Notes: a model not told the origin generated them from the letters alone. Counted from the stretch's first letter, positions 24,883 through 34,786 are shown. The stretch: 64,000 nt of DNA from CAYZTY01 sp964444665 (GCA_964444665.1 CAYUIE010000007.1:1-64000); one strand, 5' to 3'. Made by a program: numbers and translations.

Positions 24883-27800
24883 ATGGACCTGAGCAGAGAT
24901 AAGGCGGTAGCAAAGATTATTTCCCGACTGAAAGCTGCCAAAGATGGTGACAGGGCGGTTAAAGTCGAGGGAAGCTGGGGATCCTTTGCGCCGTTGCTGG
25001 CAGCATACGCATCAGCGCAGCTTCAAAGGCCGATTCTCTATATCACTCCTCATATCGACGACGCGGATAACCGAGCCGATGACCTGCAGACTTTCGCGGA
25101 GTTGGTTCACGGCGACGAGAGTCTATCAGAAACACGGAAGATAGTTACACAGGTCGAGACATTTCCGGCGTGGGAGGCAGAAGGGGGTTTGGGAGAGGCG
25201 AGTGATGAGACGGGCATTGAGAGATTAAGAATTGCGTTGGCATTGGTCGGCAGGAAGGCGAGGGGCCAAACTGGGAACGGTCGGGAGCTTATCATTTCAA
25301 CATCCGTGCAGGCAATCTGCCAACCTATTCCGCGTGTTGAGCTTCTCGAAGGAAAGTCGCTGGGATTAGAAGTAGGCGGGACAATTAGCCCGGAAGAAGT
25401 TATCGAGTGGCTGATTGGAAGCGGATTCGAACGGGTAGAGAGAGTTGAGCTGCCGGGACATTTCGCGCGACGGGGTGGAATCATTGATATTTACGCACCG
25501 CTGACGGCTGAGAAATTTGGGGCCGAAGGCCAGTTCGACAGTGATGCGGTGAGGATAGAATTTTTCGGCGATGTGGTCGAGAGTATTCGCAGGATTGATT
25601 TAGACACACAGCGTTCATACAAAGAGGTAGAGAACGTAAGAGTGATACCGCCTGCGGGCAATGGAGGCAAGGTGGAGGATGAACTCTTTATTAACGTGCT
25701 TCCGGAGGATACTGTCATCATTCTTGAGGAACCGGTTGACGTGGAGGAAGTTGCCGGTGTTTTTCTTGACCGCGTTGAAAGGCCGCAGCGGCTGTACCAA
25801 TGGCGTGATATTTACAAGGCTATTGAAAAGTTTACGCAGTTATATATCTGCAGGTTTGCTGCATTGGAAAAAGCGGCATATTTGAAAGTGGATGTGCACA
25901 CCGCCGGCCAGTTTGAAAATAAAGGTGGGCCGATATGGGCGGGTAATGAGACGGCGCTGAGAGAGTTGGTCGGGGCGGCAAAGAAAAAAAAGGTTTTTCT
26001 ATATTGTCAAAATGCTGCCGAGTCTAAACGGATAGTGGAGATTATTACGGAAAAAGAGGGGCGGGTGCCGGCGAATTTGAGGTTGCAGGTGGGCTTTATT
26101 CATCAGGGGTTTATCCTGAATTCACTCGATACCATAATAGTAAGTCATCATGAGATGTTCGGGCAGTACGCCGTAAGAAGACGGTTACGAAAGATACGTG
26201 CGACTTCTCCGATAGATACTCTTTTTGACCTGCAGCGGGGTGATTACGTTGTACATGTCTCTCACGGTATTGGTAAATTCCTTGGAATAAAGACCATTAC
26301 GAAAAAGGACCAGATCAATGAATATCTGACACTGGAATATGCGGACAAAACGCATATTTATGTTCCGATTAAAAATATAGGCCTGGTGCAGAAATATATC
26401 GGGACAATGGCCAGGCGTCCATCTCTTAGCAAAGTGGGCTCGAAGAGATGGCAGCATCAAAAAGAGCGTGCGGCCCGTGCGGTGCAGGACTTGGCCAGCG
26501 AGCTGCTGGAGCTTCAGGCAAAGCGTGAAACAATGGGTGGGATTGCGTTTGGCAAAGATACAAACTGGCAGCGGCAGTTTGAGGAATCGTTTGCTTATAC
26601 GGAGACGCCTGACCAGATTACGGTATTGGAACAGATTAAGGCTGATATGCAACGTATGGTTCCTATGGAGAGACTGGTTTGTGGTGATGTGGGTTACGGC
26701 AAAACAGAATTGGCGATGCGTGCGACGTTTAAGGCGGTGGTGAACAATAAACAGGTGGCAGTACTCGTGCCGACAACAGTGCTTTGTGTCCAGCATGGCA
26801 GAACTTTCGGGGAGCGATTTGCGGATTTCCCAGTGAACATAGAGACGTTAACGCGTTTTAAGACGCCGAAGCAGGCCAGAGAAACAATCAAGCGCACCAA
26901 AGATGGTAAAGTTGATATACTTATCGGCACACACCGGCTTTTAAGCGACGATGTGGGATTCAGGGATTTGGCGTTTTTGGTTATCGATGAAGAACAGCGG
27001 TTCGGAGTGAAGCACAAAGAGAAGCTTAAGAGAATTCGTGCCAATATCGACGTGCTGACGATGACGGCGACGCCGATTCCCCGGACACTGCATCTTTCGC
27101 TTTTGGGTATTCGAGATATAAGCTCTCTTGCCACGCCACCACTCGACAGGCGAAGTATAGTTACAACGGTTTGTCGGTACGATAAAGATCTTATAAAAAA
27201 AGCGATACTGCGTGAGCTTAACCGGCAGGGCCAGATTTTCTTCCTGCATAACCGGGTTGGCTCAATCCAGAGAGTGGCGGATGAGGTTCAAAAGCTCGTT
27301 CCTGATGCGCGAATTGCAGTCGGCCATGGACAGATGCCGAAACACGAACTCGAAGAGGTTATGATAAATTTCGTGATAGGTAAAGTGGATGTTTTGGTGT
27401 GCACAACGATTATCGAGTCAGGCATTGACATACCGAACGCCAATACAATTTTCATAAATAATGCGGACCGCTTCGGTTTGGCCGAGCTTCATCAGCTTCG
27501 CGGCCGAGTAGGCAGATATAAACACCGCGCGTATGCGTATTTACTGCTTCCTGCTAAGCGAACAATAACACCTAAGGCGGCAAAGCGGTTAAAGGTGATA
27601 GAGGAGTATTCACATTTAGGAGCGGGCTTCAGGATAGCTCTGCGGGATTTGGAGATTCGGGGAGCGGGTAATATACTTGGAGCGGAGCAATCGGGTTATA
27701 TCCATGCGGTGGGTTATGAGATGTATTGTAGGCTGTTGGCTGAAGCGGTGCGAAGTTTAAAGATTCAAGCGGCCGAGGTTGCCCCAGGGACGATTGTCGG

Positions 27801-28242
27801 GGAGCCAAGCACAGTAATAGACCTTGGTTTCTCTACATATATTCCAAAGAGCTATATATCCGATGACCGGCAGAGAATAGATATTTACAGGCGGCTGTCG
27901 GCGGCGAAGTCGGTAGAGGATTTGAGGCAGCTTGAAAAGGATTTGGCGGACCTGTTCGGGCCGATGCCGGAAGAGGTTGATTTGTTGCTGCAATGGGCGG
28001 ATTTGCGAATCAGGGCGAGTGGATGGGGCATAAAGAGTATCGTTGTTTCAGAGCAGGACTTGATATTTTCATTGGAAAATGGGGCTCCTGCAGGGGCTTT
28101 GTTCGAAAGGGCTCCAGGGATTGTGAGGGCGCCGGACTCGGAAACAGTATGTGTTCGATTGGAGGAACGATATTTCGAGCCGAGAACGCTTGCAAGTATC
28201 CTTAGAAAAATTTTTCGCACACCGGCAGGTAATACCATATAA
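24883..28242 (+). CDS. mfd: Transcription-repair coupling factor
   Basis: ATP-dependent DNA translocase that removes stalled RNA polymerase and recruits UvrA to lesions; 1119 residues. The N-terminal UvrB-like homology module covers about 1-330. A CarD/RID-type polymerase-interaction domain at about 440-510 begins with FDLQRGDYVVHVSHGIGKF. The RecG-like helicase has the Walker A GDVGYGKTELAM (about 600), the DEEQ box IDEEQRFGVKHKEKLK (about 700), TMTATPIPRTLH, and motif VI LHQLRGRVGRYKH. The C-terminal TRCF domain includes YIPKSYISDDRQRIDIY. ATG 24883 is preferred over TTG 24850, which lies in the palindrome loop. Confidence 0.96.
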   Translation: MDLSRDKAVAKIISRLKAAKDGDRAVKVEGSWGSFAPLLAAYASAQLQRPILYITPHIDDADNRADDLQTFAELVHGDESLSETRKIVTQVETFPAWEAEGGLGEASDETGIERLRIALALVGRKARGQTGNGRELIISTSVQAICQPIPRVELLEGKSLGLEVGGTISPEEVIEWLIGSGFERVERVELPGHFARRGGIIDIYAPLTAEKFGAEGQFDSDAVRIEFFGDVVESIRRIDLDTQRSYKEVENVRVIPPAGNGGKVEDELFINVLPEDTVIILEEPVDVEEVAGVFLDRVERPQRLYQWRDIYKAIEKFTQLYICRFAALEKAAYLKVDVHTAGQFENKGGPIWAGNETALRELVGAAKKKKVFLYCQNAAESKRIVEIITEKEGRVPANLRLQVGFIHQGFILNSLDTIIVSHHEMFGQYAVRRRLRKIRATSPIDTLFDLQRGDYVVHVSHGIGKFLGIKTITKKDQINEYLTLEYADKTHIYVPIKNIGLVQKYIGTMARRPSLSKVGSKRWQHQKERAARAVQDLASELLELQAKRETMGGIAFGKDTNWQRQFEESFAYTETPDQITVLEQIKADMQRMVPMERLVCGDVGYGKTELAMRATFKAVVNNKQVAVLVPTTVLCVQHGRTFGERFADFPVNIETLTRFKTPKQARETIKRTKDGKVDILIGTHRLLSDDVGFRDLAFLVIDEEQRFGVKHKEKLKRIRANIDVLTMTATPIPRTLHLSLLGIRDISSLATPPLDRRSIVTTVCRYDKDLIKKAILRELNRQGQIFFLHNRVGSIQRVADEVQKLVPDARIAVGHGQMPKHELEEVMINFVIGKVDVLVCTTIIESGIDIPNANTIFINNADRFGLAELHQLRGRVGRYKHRAYAYLLLPAKRTITPKAAKRLKVIEEYSHLGAGFRIALRDLEIRGAGNILGAEQSGYIHAVGYEMYCRLLAEAVRSLKIQAAEVAPGTIVGEPSTVIDLGFSTYIPKSYISDDRQRIDIYRRLSAAKSVEDLRQLEKDLADLFGPMPEEVDLLLQWADLRIRASGWGIKSIVVSEQDLIFSLENGAPAGALFERAPGIVRAPDSETVCVRLEERYFEPRTLASILRKIFRTPAGNTI

Positions 28243-28282
28243 TATCAAGCGAAACCGAAATCCAGTAAAGGAAATTATGATA

Positions 28283-29449
28283 ATGAAAAAGATACATATT
28301 CCGGTGGAAGTAATTTTAACGTTATCCCGACTTGTCGGGACCATTTTAATTTTATCCCCGATTTTTATCGAGGGCTGTGGCGATAAAAGTAGCGGTAAAT
28401 TTACAGAAGAAGAATTGGCAACAATGCCGCTTGCTCAAAGGGATGGTTTGCCGGCCTGTTCGGGCGGTCTGGTTTTGAAGGTTAACAATGATGTTTTAAC
28501 GATGAACGAGGTGGTTGTGCCGGCGAGTAAGGTTTTGGGAAATTTGGCACAGGGAAGTAGTCTGGAAGAATTTGGGAAACTCGCAAGGCCGCAGTTGGAG
28601 CGATTTGTTTGGAACAGAATTTCCGACCTTCTCCTTTACCAGCAGGCAAAGAAAAGTCTTCCCGAAGGTGTAGATGAGCCTCTTGAGAAGGTCGTTGAAG
28701 AGGAGGTGGGCAAATTTGTCGCGGGATTCGGCGGTGACTACGCGATGGCGGAAAGAGTTCTCAAAGAAAGAGGACTTGACTGGAAGGAGTTTCATAAAGA
28801 ACAGAAAAGGTTTATTATCACACAATCATTTCTTGCAGAAAAGCTAAGTGAGGAGAAATCCGTTACACATAAAGAGCTTTTGGATTATTACGATGAGATT
28901 AAAGACAGGTTGTATGCGATTACTGGCACCATCAGGTTCAGGTTGATTGATATCCAACCGGGCAGGCTTGTTTCTGCGGACACATCTTTCAAAGAGCCGC
29001 AGGAGGCGAGAGAAGAAGCGAAGAAACTGGCTGAGCAATTAGTCGAACGACTGAAAAAGGGAGAGGAATTTGGTAAACTGGTAAGGGAGTATTCCCATGG
29101 TCACCGTGCTTCACAGGGAGGACTGTGGAATACAGTTCAATTGGGTTCATTGGCCGAGCCTTATGATGTTTTGGAAAAAGAGGCTGAGAATCTTCAGGCC
29201 GGTCAGATTGCCGGTCCTATAGAAGCTGTTGGTCACATCTTCATAATGAAGCTGGAAAATAAACAGCAAAAGAATTTCCAGCCATTTGAAGAAGTTCAGC
29301 ACGAGGTGGAGCGGCGGCTCATAATTAAAAGACGACAGGAAACTCTCGGAAATCTTATAGACCAGTATATAAATCAGGCTGATATCGGTGATACCGAAAC
29401 GTTTATAGAAATGTGCCTGCAGGAAATTCATAGAAGAAATAACAAGTGA
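28283..29449 (+). CDS. SurA/PrsA-like parvulin peptidyl-prolyl isomerase
   Basis: Exported folding factor of 388 residues. The N-terminal hydrophobic signal ends in FIEGCGDKSS, a lipobox-like site, so it is probably a lipoprotein. A SurA-type N-domain follows (LARPQLERFVWNRISDLLLY). A parvulin rotamase domain at about 230-340 has EEFGKLVREYSHGHRASQGG and AGQIAGPIEAVGHIFIMKL. I take ATG 28283 with AAAGGA ten bases upstream; ATG 28277 is also possible. The longer open frame from 28151 overlaps mfd and is not a real start. Likely helps outer-membrane or secreted proteins fold. Confidence 0.85.
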   Translation: MKKIHIPVEVILTLSRLVGTILILSPIFIEGCGDKSSGKFTEEELATMPLAQRDGLPACSGGLVLKVNNDVLTMNEVVVPASKVLGNLAQGSSLEEFGKLARPQLERFVWNRISDLLLYQQAKKSLPEGVDEPLEKVVEEEVGKFVAGFGGDYAMAERVLKERGLDWKEFHKEQKRFIITQSFLAEKLSEEKSVTHKELLDYYDEIKDRLYAITGTIRFRLIDIQPGRLVSADTSFKEPQEAREEAKKLAEQLVERLKKGEEFGKLVREYSHGHRASQGGLWNTVQLGSLAEPYDVLEKEAENLQAGQIAGPIEAVGHIFIMKLENKQQKNFQPFEEVQHEVERRLIIKRRQETLGNLIDQYINQADIGDTETFIEMCLQEIHRRNNK

Positions 29450-29502
29450 TCAGGCCGAAGAATTATTTGGCACAAACCTGACATAGTTTTGGGAAGTAAT
29501 AA

Positions 29503-29898
29503 ATGAAAATCGTGGCGCATGGGATAGATTTGGTCGATTGTCCGCGAATAGAAATGATGATAGAACGGCATGGGGAAAAGTTTGTGAGCAAAATTTTTAC
29601 CGCTGCAGAGCAGGCGTATGCGGATTTGAACAGGGACAGGGTCGAGAAGCTGGCGGGGCGATTTGCGGCAAAAGAGGCGGTCTTAAAATTGATGGGGACC
29701 GGATGGCGGGGGAAAATTGCCTGGACGGATATAGAAGTGGTGAACAATGCGACAGGCCAGCCGGAAGTTACGCTAAGCGGCGAAGTTGAAAAAATTGCCG
29801 AGAAGCTCGGTATTAAACATGTAAGCGTTAGCATCACACACACTGCCAATTTTGCTATAGCATCGGCAGTGGCACTGACGGGAAATGAAGATAGTTAG
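29503..29898 (+). CDS. acpS: Holo-[acyl-carrier-protein] synthase
   Basis: Transfers 4'-phosphopantetheine from CoA to acyl carrier protein, activating fatty-acid synthesis. 131 residues, the usual size. The magnesium motif is in HGIDLVDCPRIE, the signature FAAKEAVLKLMGTGW is complete, and the C-terminal VSITHTANFAIASAVAL strand is present. It sits 53 bp downstream of the parvulin gene and converges on the HIT-like gene with an 8-bp gap. Confidence 0.95.
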   Translation: MKIVAHGIDLVDCPRIEMMIERHGEKFVSKIFTAAEQAYADLNRDRVEKLAGRFAAKEAVLKLMGTGWRGKIAWTDIEVVNNATGQPEVTLSGEVEKIAEKLGIKHVSVSITHTANFAIASAVALTGNEDS

Positions 29899-29906
29899 AA
29901 AGAAGT

Positions 29907-31049
29907 TTAGCCTGTACCGGTAAAGGTCTCGGCAGAGGTCGCCTCAAGAGCGGCTATTTGTTCCTGCGGCGGGCTAAGCGACCTTAGCATTTCAGTAATC
30001 GCCGACTCCGGCTGTGTGCCGGCCCACTTCCATTCGTCAAGATTGTCGATGTTAATCCTGCCGCCGACCTCACATCCGGCGAAATCGTTGCTAATACCGG
30101 TTGGGCGGTGTTTTTCATCGCAGTCCACACGGGGGACGAAAACGACATACGCTTTGCCGTTTGAGTCGGTTTTGTGTATGAGATTAAGAGTGTTGTTGGT
30201 GTGAATAGCACACCACTTGCTTATGAATTGGTCCATTTGCGAGAGTTCATCGGACAGTTGCCCAGAGGTGGTTATGACGCGATATGCCGGCATTGGCCAT
30301 TCCAGCCGGACAATGCCGGAGTTAGGCAGTTTCTTAATAACGGGCGCCTCGAATATAGGGAAGTCTTCCCTAAGTGTCTGGTAATGGAAGTGCTTGATAG
30401 AATTACCGGCACCTAAACTATTGAAGAAGGTGGTATGTTTGTCTGAGGCTAAGCGCCTGCCATGTTCCTGAAGCCATAAAAGGGTATCTTCCGGCCAGTA
30501 TTTCTGCAAAATAGGTACCCTTGTCCATACCGTGAAATGGCAATGCCCGAGCGTGGCGAAGTTAGCGCCATACACAAATTCCGAGTTGCCGAGGTCTACA
30601 GATACGAGGACTTCATTGGGATTTGCTTCATTTGCGCTGCACAAAAAGCAAATGTCTTCGAAGTCATGTTTTTTTGCCGGATAATGCTCGTATCTGTCAC
30701 CTTCGAGTTTCTCATATACGAATTTTGGGTGCTGTGCAAGAATGCCTTGTTTTATCAGGAAGGGTACATTTCTCCTGTCCTTCCGCGCTGGACTGTGAAT
30801 GAGCCTATACGGGCCGATGTTTCTCGATAGAAACTTCCCCGATAAATCGGGGTTCAGATTCTGGCCTGCAGATGGGTTACCAAGGATGAAACCAATTGTC
30901 TTCTGCTGTTTCCAGAGAGCCGAAAGTGCCACACCCAGACTGTTCTGTGCCGCAAAAATTTCAACTAAATCAATCAGTTGCCTTTTTTCCTCTCTGGAAA
31001 AAACGCATTTACGCGGCTTAAAATTGATGATATCGTCAGCGTGTATCAT
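29907..31049 (-). CDS. HIT-like nucleotidyltransferase/phosphorylase (DUF4922-like)
   Basis: Cytoplasmic protein of 380 residues. The HIT-type histidine motif HFHYQ is at 220-224 within SLGAGNSIKHFHYQTL, which resembles the nucleotide phosphorylases of the Apa/VTC2/GDP-sugar class. A possible zinc pair EDICFLCSANEANPNE lies near residue 135. FTVWTRVP and WPMPAYRVITTS are further conserved-looking patches. Substrate is unknown; a nucleoside-diphosphate sugar or dinucleotide is likely. ATG 31049 has a strong GGAGGG ribosome site. Its promoter shares 22 identical bases with that of the radical SAM gene upstream, so they may be co-regulated. Confidence 0.65.
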   Translation of the reverse strand: MIHADDIINFKPRKCVFSREEKRQLIDLVEIFAAQNSLGVALSALWKQQKTIGFILGNPSAGQNLNPDLSGKFLSRNIGPYRLIHSPARKDRRNVPFLIKQGILAQHPKFVYEKLEGDRYEHYPAKKHDFEDICFLCSANEANPNEVLVSVDLGNSEFVYGANFATLGHCHFTVWTRVPILQKYWPEDTLLWLQEHGRRLASDKHTTFFNSLGAGNSIKHFHYQTLREDFPIFEAPVIKKLPNSGIVRLEWPMPAYRVITTSGQLSDELSQMDQFISKWCAIHTNNTLNLIHKTDSNGKAYVVFVPRVDCDEKHRPTGISNDFAGCEVGGRINIDNLDEWKWAGTQPESAITEMLRSLSPPQEQIAALEATSAETFTGTG

Positions 31050-31109
31050 AGTATCCCTCCTATAGCTGAAAACCTTATGATTAAGTGATTCTCTTTAGGA
31101 ATCCATGAT

Positions 31110-31138
31110 ATTATTAGAGAAACGACATCAATTGTCAA
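31110..31138 (-). promoter_or_regulatory. Promoter of the HIT-like gene
   Basis: Minus-strand TTGACA (31138-31133), 17-bp spacer, AATAAT (31115-31110), about 60 bp before the start at 31049. The surrounding block 31124-31145 is identical over 22 bp to 32875-32896. The rest of the 338-bp gap 31050-31387 has no gene I can support. Confidence 0.6.
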
Positions 31139-31387
31139 AACTTGATTAAAACAGCTCGTATGGCTGTGCTGTATAATACTACAGAACAATTTGGAGCTTA
31201 GAATTTCCGGACGAGATCTACTTCTATCTCTATCAAATACGGCTGGCAGTGACCTCCCTTTGGTGAATGACCTGCTTAAGCGTGCTGGATTGTATTCAAT
31301 TTGAGTCTCCCAAAGCACATAACGTTTGATTTGAGGCGCTGAAGGTTGCGGCGCCCTGTAAATTTAAATTTGCACAGAGCCATTCAG

Positions 31388-32752
31388 TCACGTTGAAACC
31401 GTTGTTAGCCCCTCATTTCTACTTTTTAACAGATTTCTGCTAATGTTACGGTAGTCGATATTTGTTTTAAAAGCAAACATTGATGAAGCAGAATCTTTTG
31501 TGTTTAATAGTGTATTTTGTGCTTTCCTTAATATGACCGGCAGCGAGTAAATTTGTACATTTAAATCATCCATTATTTTTCCTAATTCATCTGCTGTCAT
31601 TTTTAATGGGCGAAAAACGACCTCTATCATGTCATAGTGATTCCAATCATCAGGAAAATTCTGAAAAAGCAATCGGTTGCTTTGTTTATATTGTTGGAAC
31701 AATCGCGTGCCGGGCAAAGGAGTTAAAAGTGTGGTTTGGATTACGTCTATTTCACTTTTCATACAATATTGGGCTCTGTGAATAAGCTTTTCCCGGTCAT
31801 CGCCGTCCATACCGAAAATAAACGAGCCAAGAACAGCAATCCCTGCCTTTTGAATTTGACGAAATACTTTATTATAAGAGTCAACACCTATCTTTATATT
31901 CAGGTTTTTATTGATTTCTTTTAGGGTGTCTGTTTCTTCCGCTTCAATCCCTAAAAATACCATTTTGCAACCGGCTTTACCCGCCCAGTATAACAATTCG
32001 TCATCGTCAGCAATGTTTAAAGAAGCCTGACAAAACCACCATTTACCAAGATTTAATTTTACCATACCTTTGAAAAGAGCCATCGTTTGCTGGCGTGATT
32101 CCTTTCCATAACCTACTATATTATCATCAACGAAAAATATCAGCTTTTGAGTTATTGTTTCCAGCTCGGCAAGTACATCTTCAATAGGACGACGACGATA
32201 TCGGTTACCATTAAATGCTGTTACCGAACAAAACTCGCAATCCATGGGACAGCCTCGTGAGGTCTGAATTGAGGCAAATTGATATTCGGGATTAAATAAA
32301 TCTCGTTGTGGCATCACCATATTTTTCAAATCTATCCAACTTCCCTTATAAAGTGCATTGAGATTTCCTGCTTGAAAATCTTCGATTACTCTGGGCCAAA
32401 CAGTTTCTGCTTCTCCGACTACTACACTATCAACGTATTTTTGAGCCTCATCGGTACATAATGAAGCATGTATACCCCCCATCACGACTTTTACATTGTT
32501 ATTACGATATTTCGCTGCAATTTCATAAGCCCTGTTTGCTGAGGACGTAAAAGCAGTAATACCAACTAAATCCGCGTCTTGATATGTAAAAGGAGCCCAG
32601 TTTTCATCAATCAGCGAAACATCCCATGATTTAGGGGTTAAAGCAGCAATTATGCCCAAGCCGATTGGAGGAAAACGTGAGGTTTTATTAATAGTTAAAC
32701 CATTCCGTACCGGATTAACCGGATTAATCAATACTAATTTTCTTTTCTTCAT
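31388..32752 (-). CDS. B12-binding-domain radical SAM protein
   Basis: Radical SAM enzyme of 454 residues. The N-terminal cobalamin-binding Rossmann region (about 1-135) includes ADLVGITAFTSSANRAY and VVMGGIHASL. The radical SAM core starts at SRGCPMDCEFCSVTAF with cluster cysteines C168, C172 and C175. A C-terminal region follows that is like the DUF4070-type tails of this group. Members act as methyltransferases or modify lipids, hopanoids and cofactors; no substrate can be inferred here because the neighbours are unrelated. Standalone gene divergent from mnmG, with its own promoter at 32861-32889. Confidence 0.85.
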   Translation of the reverse strand: MKKRKLVLINPVNPVRNGLTINKTSRFPPIGLGIIAALTPKSWDVSLIDENWAPFTYQDADLVGITAFTSSANRAYEIAAKYRNNNVKVVMGGIHASLCTDEAQKYVDSVVVGEAETVWPRVIEDFQAGNLNALYKGSWIDLKNMVMPQRDLFNPEYQFASIQTSRGCPMDCEFCSVTAFNGNRYRRRPIEDVLAELETITQKLIFFVDDNIVGYGKESRQQTMALFKGMVKLNLGKWWFCQASLNIADDDELLYWAGKAGCKMVFLGIEAEETDTLKEINKNLNIKIGVDSYNKVFRQIQKAGIAVLGSFIFGMDGDDREKLIHRAQYCMKSEIDVIQTTLLTPLPGTRLFQQYKQSNRLLFQNFPDDWNHYDMIEVVFRPLKMTADELGKIMDDLNVQIYSLPVILRKAQNTLLNTKDSASSMFAFKTNIDYRNISRNLLKSRNEGLTTVST

Positions 32753-32860
32753 TGATTTAGTGATTATCTCAATTTTTGGTTTATTGCTAACTATGCTCGC
32801 TTATATGGTTTGCGTATAAGACACCCTAACAATATACACTACACTGCACATCCTGATACT

Positions 32861-32889
32861 ATTATTCGGGAAATGACATCAATTGTCAA
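32861..32889 (-). promoter_or_regulatory. Promoter of the radical SAM gene
   Basis: Minus-strand TTGACA (32889-32884), 17-bp spacer, AATAAT (32866-32861), about 110 bp upstream of the start at 32752. Same geometry and same 22-bp block as the promoter at 31110-31138. It overlaps back to back with the mnmG promoter on the other strand. Confidence 0.55.
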
Positions 32890-32892
32890 AAC

Positions 32893-32921
32893 TTGAATAA
32901 AAAAGGTCAAGAAGCTATACT
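32893..32921 (+). promoter_or_regulatory. mnmG promoter, likely leaderless transcript
   Basis: TTGAAT (32893-32898), 17-bp spacer, TATACT (32916-32921). The ATG at 32930 lies 8 bases after the -10, so transcription should start at or next to the start codon. No ribosome site is present. Confidence 0.6.
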
Positions 32922-32929
32922 GCTTAAAT

Positions 32930-34786
32930 ATGTCCGGCATCACGAAAACAAACCAGTTCGATTGCATTGTCATAGGTGGAGGTCACGCCGGTGCAGAGGC
33001 GGCTTATGCGGCGGCGACAATCGGGGCCAGGACCTGTCTTATAACCATCAGCAAAGATACGATAGCAAAGATGAGCTGCAATCCCGCGATTGGTGGGCTT
33101 GCAAAGGGACAAATCGCCCGCGAAGTTGACGCATTGGGAGGGATTATGGCCGAAGCGATAGACGCGACTGGTATTCAGTTTCGTATGCTTAATCGGTCAA
33201 AAGGGCCGGCTGTGCAGTCACCGCGGGCCCAGGCTGACAAGCACAAATATAAGAATTACATCCGCCGGCGGCTCGAAGCAACGCAAAACCTGACCATCGT
33301 TGAAGCAACGGCGGAGCAGATACTTGTAAATAAAGGTAAAGTTCAAGGAGTACGGTGCAAAGATGGCAGCACGTACCGGGCGGGCGCTATGGTTCTTACC
33401 ACAGGGACGTTCCTTGGCGGCGTAATGCATATAGGGACCGAGCAGTTTAGCGGCGGCCGGTTAGGTGAGCCGGCCAGCGATGCGCTTTCGAGAAGTCTAA
33501 GAGACATAGGGCTTCGGGTTGAGCGGCTGAAAACGGGTACCCCCGCCCGACTGGATGCCAAGACAGTCGATTATAATAAGTGCCAAATTCAGCTCGGAGA
33601 CGAAAAGCCGAGGCCATTTTCATTTATGACGGAGCAAATAAACCGGCCTCAGAAGCCCTGCTGGATTACCAGCACCAATGAAAAAATACACCAGTTAATC
33701 CGGGATAATCTGTATCGGGCACCGCTGTATTCGGGCCAAATAAAGTCGGTCGGGCCGCGATATTGCCCAAGTATTGAGGGGAAAATTGTCCGGTTTGCCG
33801 AGAAGAATCACCATCAGGTTTTCCTCGAGCCGGAGGATAAGGAGATATCAACGATTTATTGTAATGGGATAAGTACGTCTTTGCCGCGAGACGTTCAACA
33901 GGAAATGCTAAAACTTATGCCTGGGACGGAGAATGCCCGGATATTGCATTACGGCTATGCGATAGAATATGATTACTGCCCGCCCGTCCAACTGCAGGTG
34001 AGTCTGGAGACAAAGAAAATAGAAGGGCTGTTTCTGGCGGGACAAATTAACGGCACGAGTGGTTATGAAGAAGCGGCAGGGCAGGGGGTGATAGCTGGAA
34101 TAAATGCTGTAAGAAAACTCTGGGGCGCAGAGCCGTTGGTTCTTGGAAGAGACCAGGCTTATATCGGTGTACTTATAGATGATTTGCTGACGAAAGGTAT
34201 TGATGAACCTTATCGGATGTTTACATCACGTGCGGAGTATCGGCTTATGTTGAGGTCCGATAACGCGGACAGAAGATTGACTCGAATTGGCAAATCGGTC
34301 GGGCTTGTGACTGCACAGAGATGGTTTAGATTTGAAAATAAACTTAAGGCTGCCGTAAAACTGGAACAATATCTTAAGCAGAGCCGGTCGGAAGGATTTA
34401 GTTTGTGGCAGCGGTTAAAACAACCGAGCAGCCAAATGGCCGAGAGGTTACATTCAGACGGTGAATTAAAACGAATGGATTTTAGTGACGAGGTGGTCGA
34501 GACAGTGATAATAGACGCCAGGTACGAGGGCTATTTGAGTAAGCAGGCGAAAATGGTTGCTGATTTTCGCACCCTGGAGGATAAAAGGGTGCCGGCAGAC
34601 CTCGATTATGACGATATTTTGCATCTTCGTGCGGAGGCAAGAGAGAAGCTCTCGATGCACAAACCCTATACGCTTGGACAGGCGAGCAGGATAGCAGGGG
34701 TAACGCCTGCCGATATTGTGGTTATTCAAATTCACCTGAAAAAGAAAGCCAGACCTGCTCCCATACGGAGTGACATACCGGCCTGA
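32930..34786 (+). CDS. mnmG: tRNA U34 carboxymethylaminomethyl synthase MnmG
   Basis: FAD-dependent enzyme that, with MnmE, installs cmnm5 on wobble uridine of tRNAs; 618 residues, the normal length. The N-terminal FAD motif is VIGGGHAGAEAAYAA. CNPAIGGLAKGQIAREVDAL is the family signature, LTTGTFLGGVMHIG follows, and the NAD-side motif is TSGYEEAAGQGVIAGINA. The C-terminal helical domain that contacts tRNA and MnmE is complete. mnmE is not in the window. The start coincides with the predicted transcription start, implying a leaderless mRNA. Confidence 0.97.
   Translation: MSGITKTNQFDCIVIGGGHAGAEAAYAAATIGARTCLITISKDTIAKMSCNPAIGGLAKGQIAREVDALGGIMAEAIDATGIQFRMLNRSKGPAVQSPRAQADKHKYKNYIRRRLEATQNLTIVEATAEQILVNKGKVQGVRCKDGSTYRAGAMVLTTGTFLGGVMHIGTEQFSGGRLGEPASDALSRSLRDIGLRVERLKTGTPARLDAKTVDYNKCQIQLGDEKPRPFSFMTEQINRPQKPCWITSTNEKIHQLIRDNLYRAPLYSGQIKSVGPRYCPSIEGKIVRFAEKNHHQVFLEPEDKEISTIYCNGISTSLPRDVQQEMLKLMPGTENARILHYGYAIEYDYCPPVQLQVSLETKKIEGLFLAGQINGTSGYEEAAGQGVIAGINAVRKLWGAEPLVLGRDQAYIGVLIDDLLTKGIDEPYRMFTSRAEYRLMLRSDNADRRLTRIGKSVGLVTAQRWFRFENKLKAAVKLEQYLKQSRSEGFSLWQRLKQPSSQMAERLHSDGELKRMDFSDEVVETVIIDARYEGYLSKQAKMVADFRTLEDKRVPADLDYDDILHLRAEAREKLSMHKPYTLGQASRIAGVTPADIVVIQIHLKKKARPAPIRSDIPA

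Noticed and set aside
26185..26796. 203-codon minus-strand frame inside mfd
   Set aside because: Antisense to the helicase region of an intact gene; no start signal and no protein-like features.
31046..31318. 90-codon minus-strand frame upstream of the HIT-like gene
   Set aside because: It overlaps the promoter at 31110-31138 and reads as random, Arg/Ser-rich sequence without a ribosome site.
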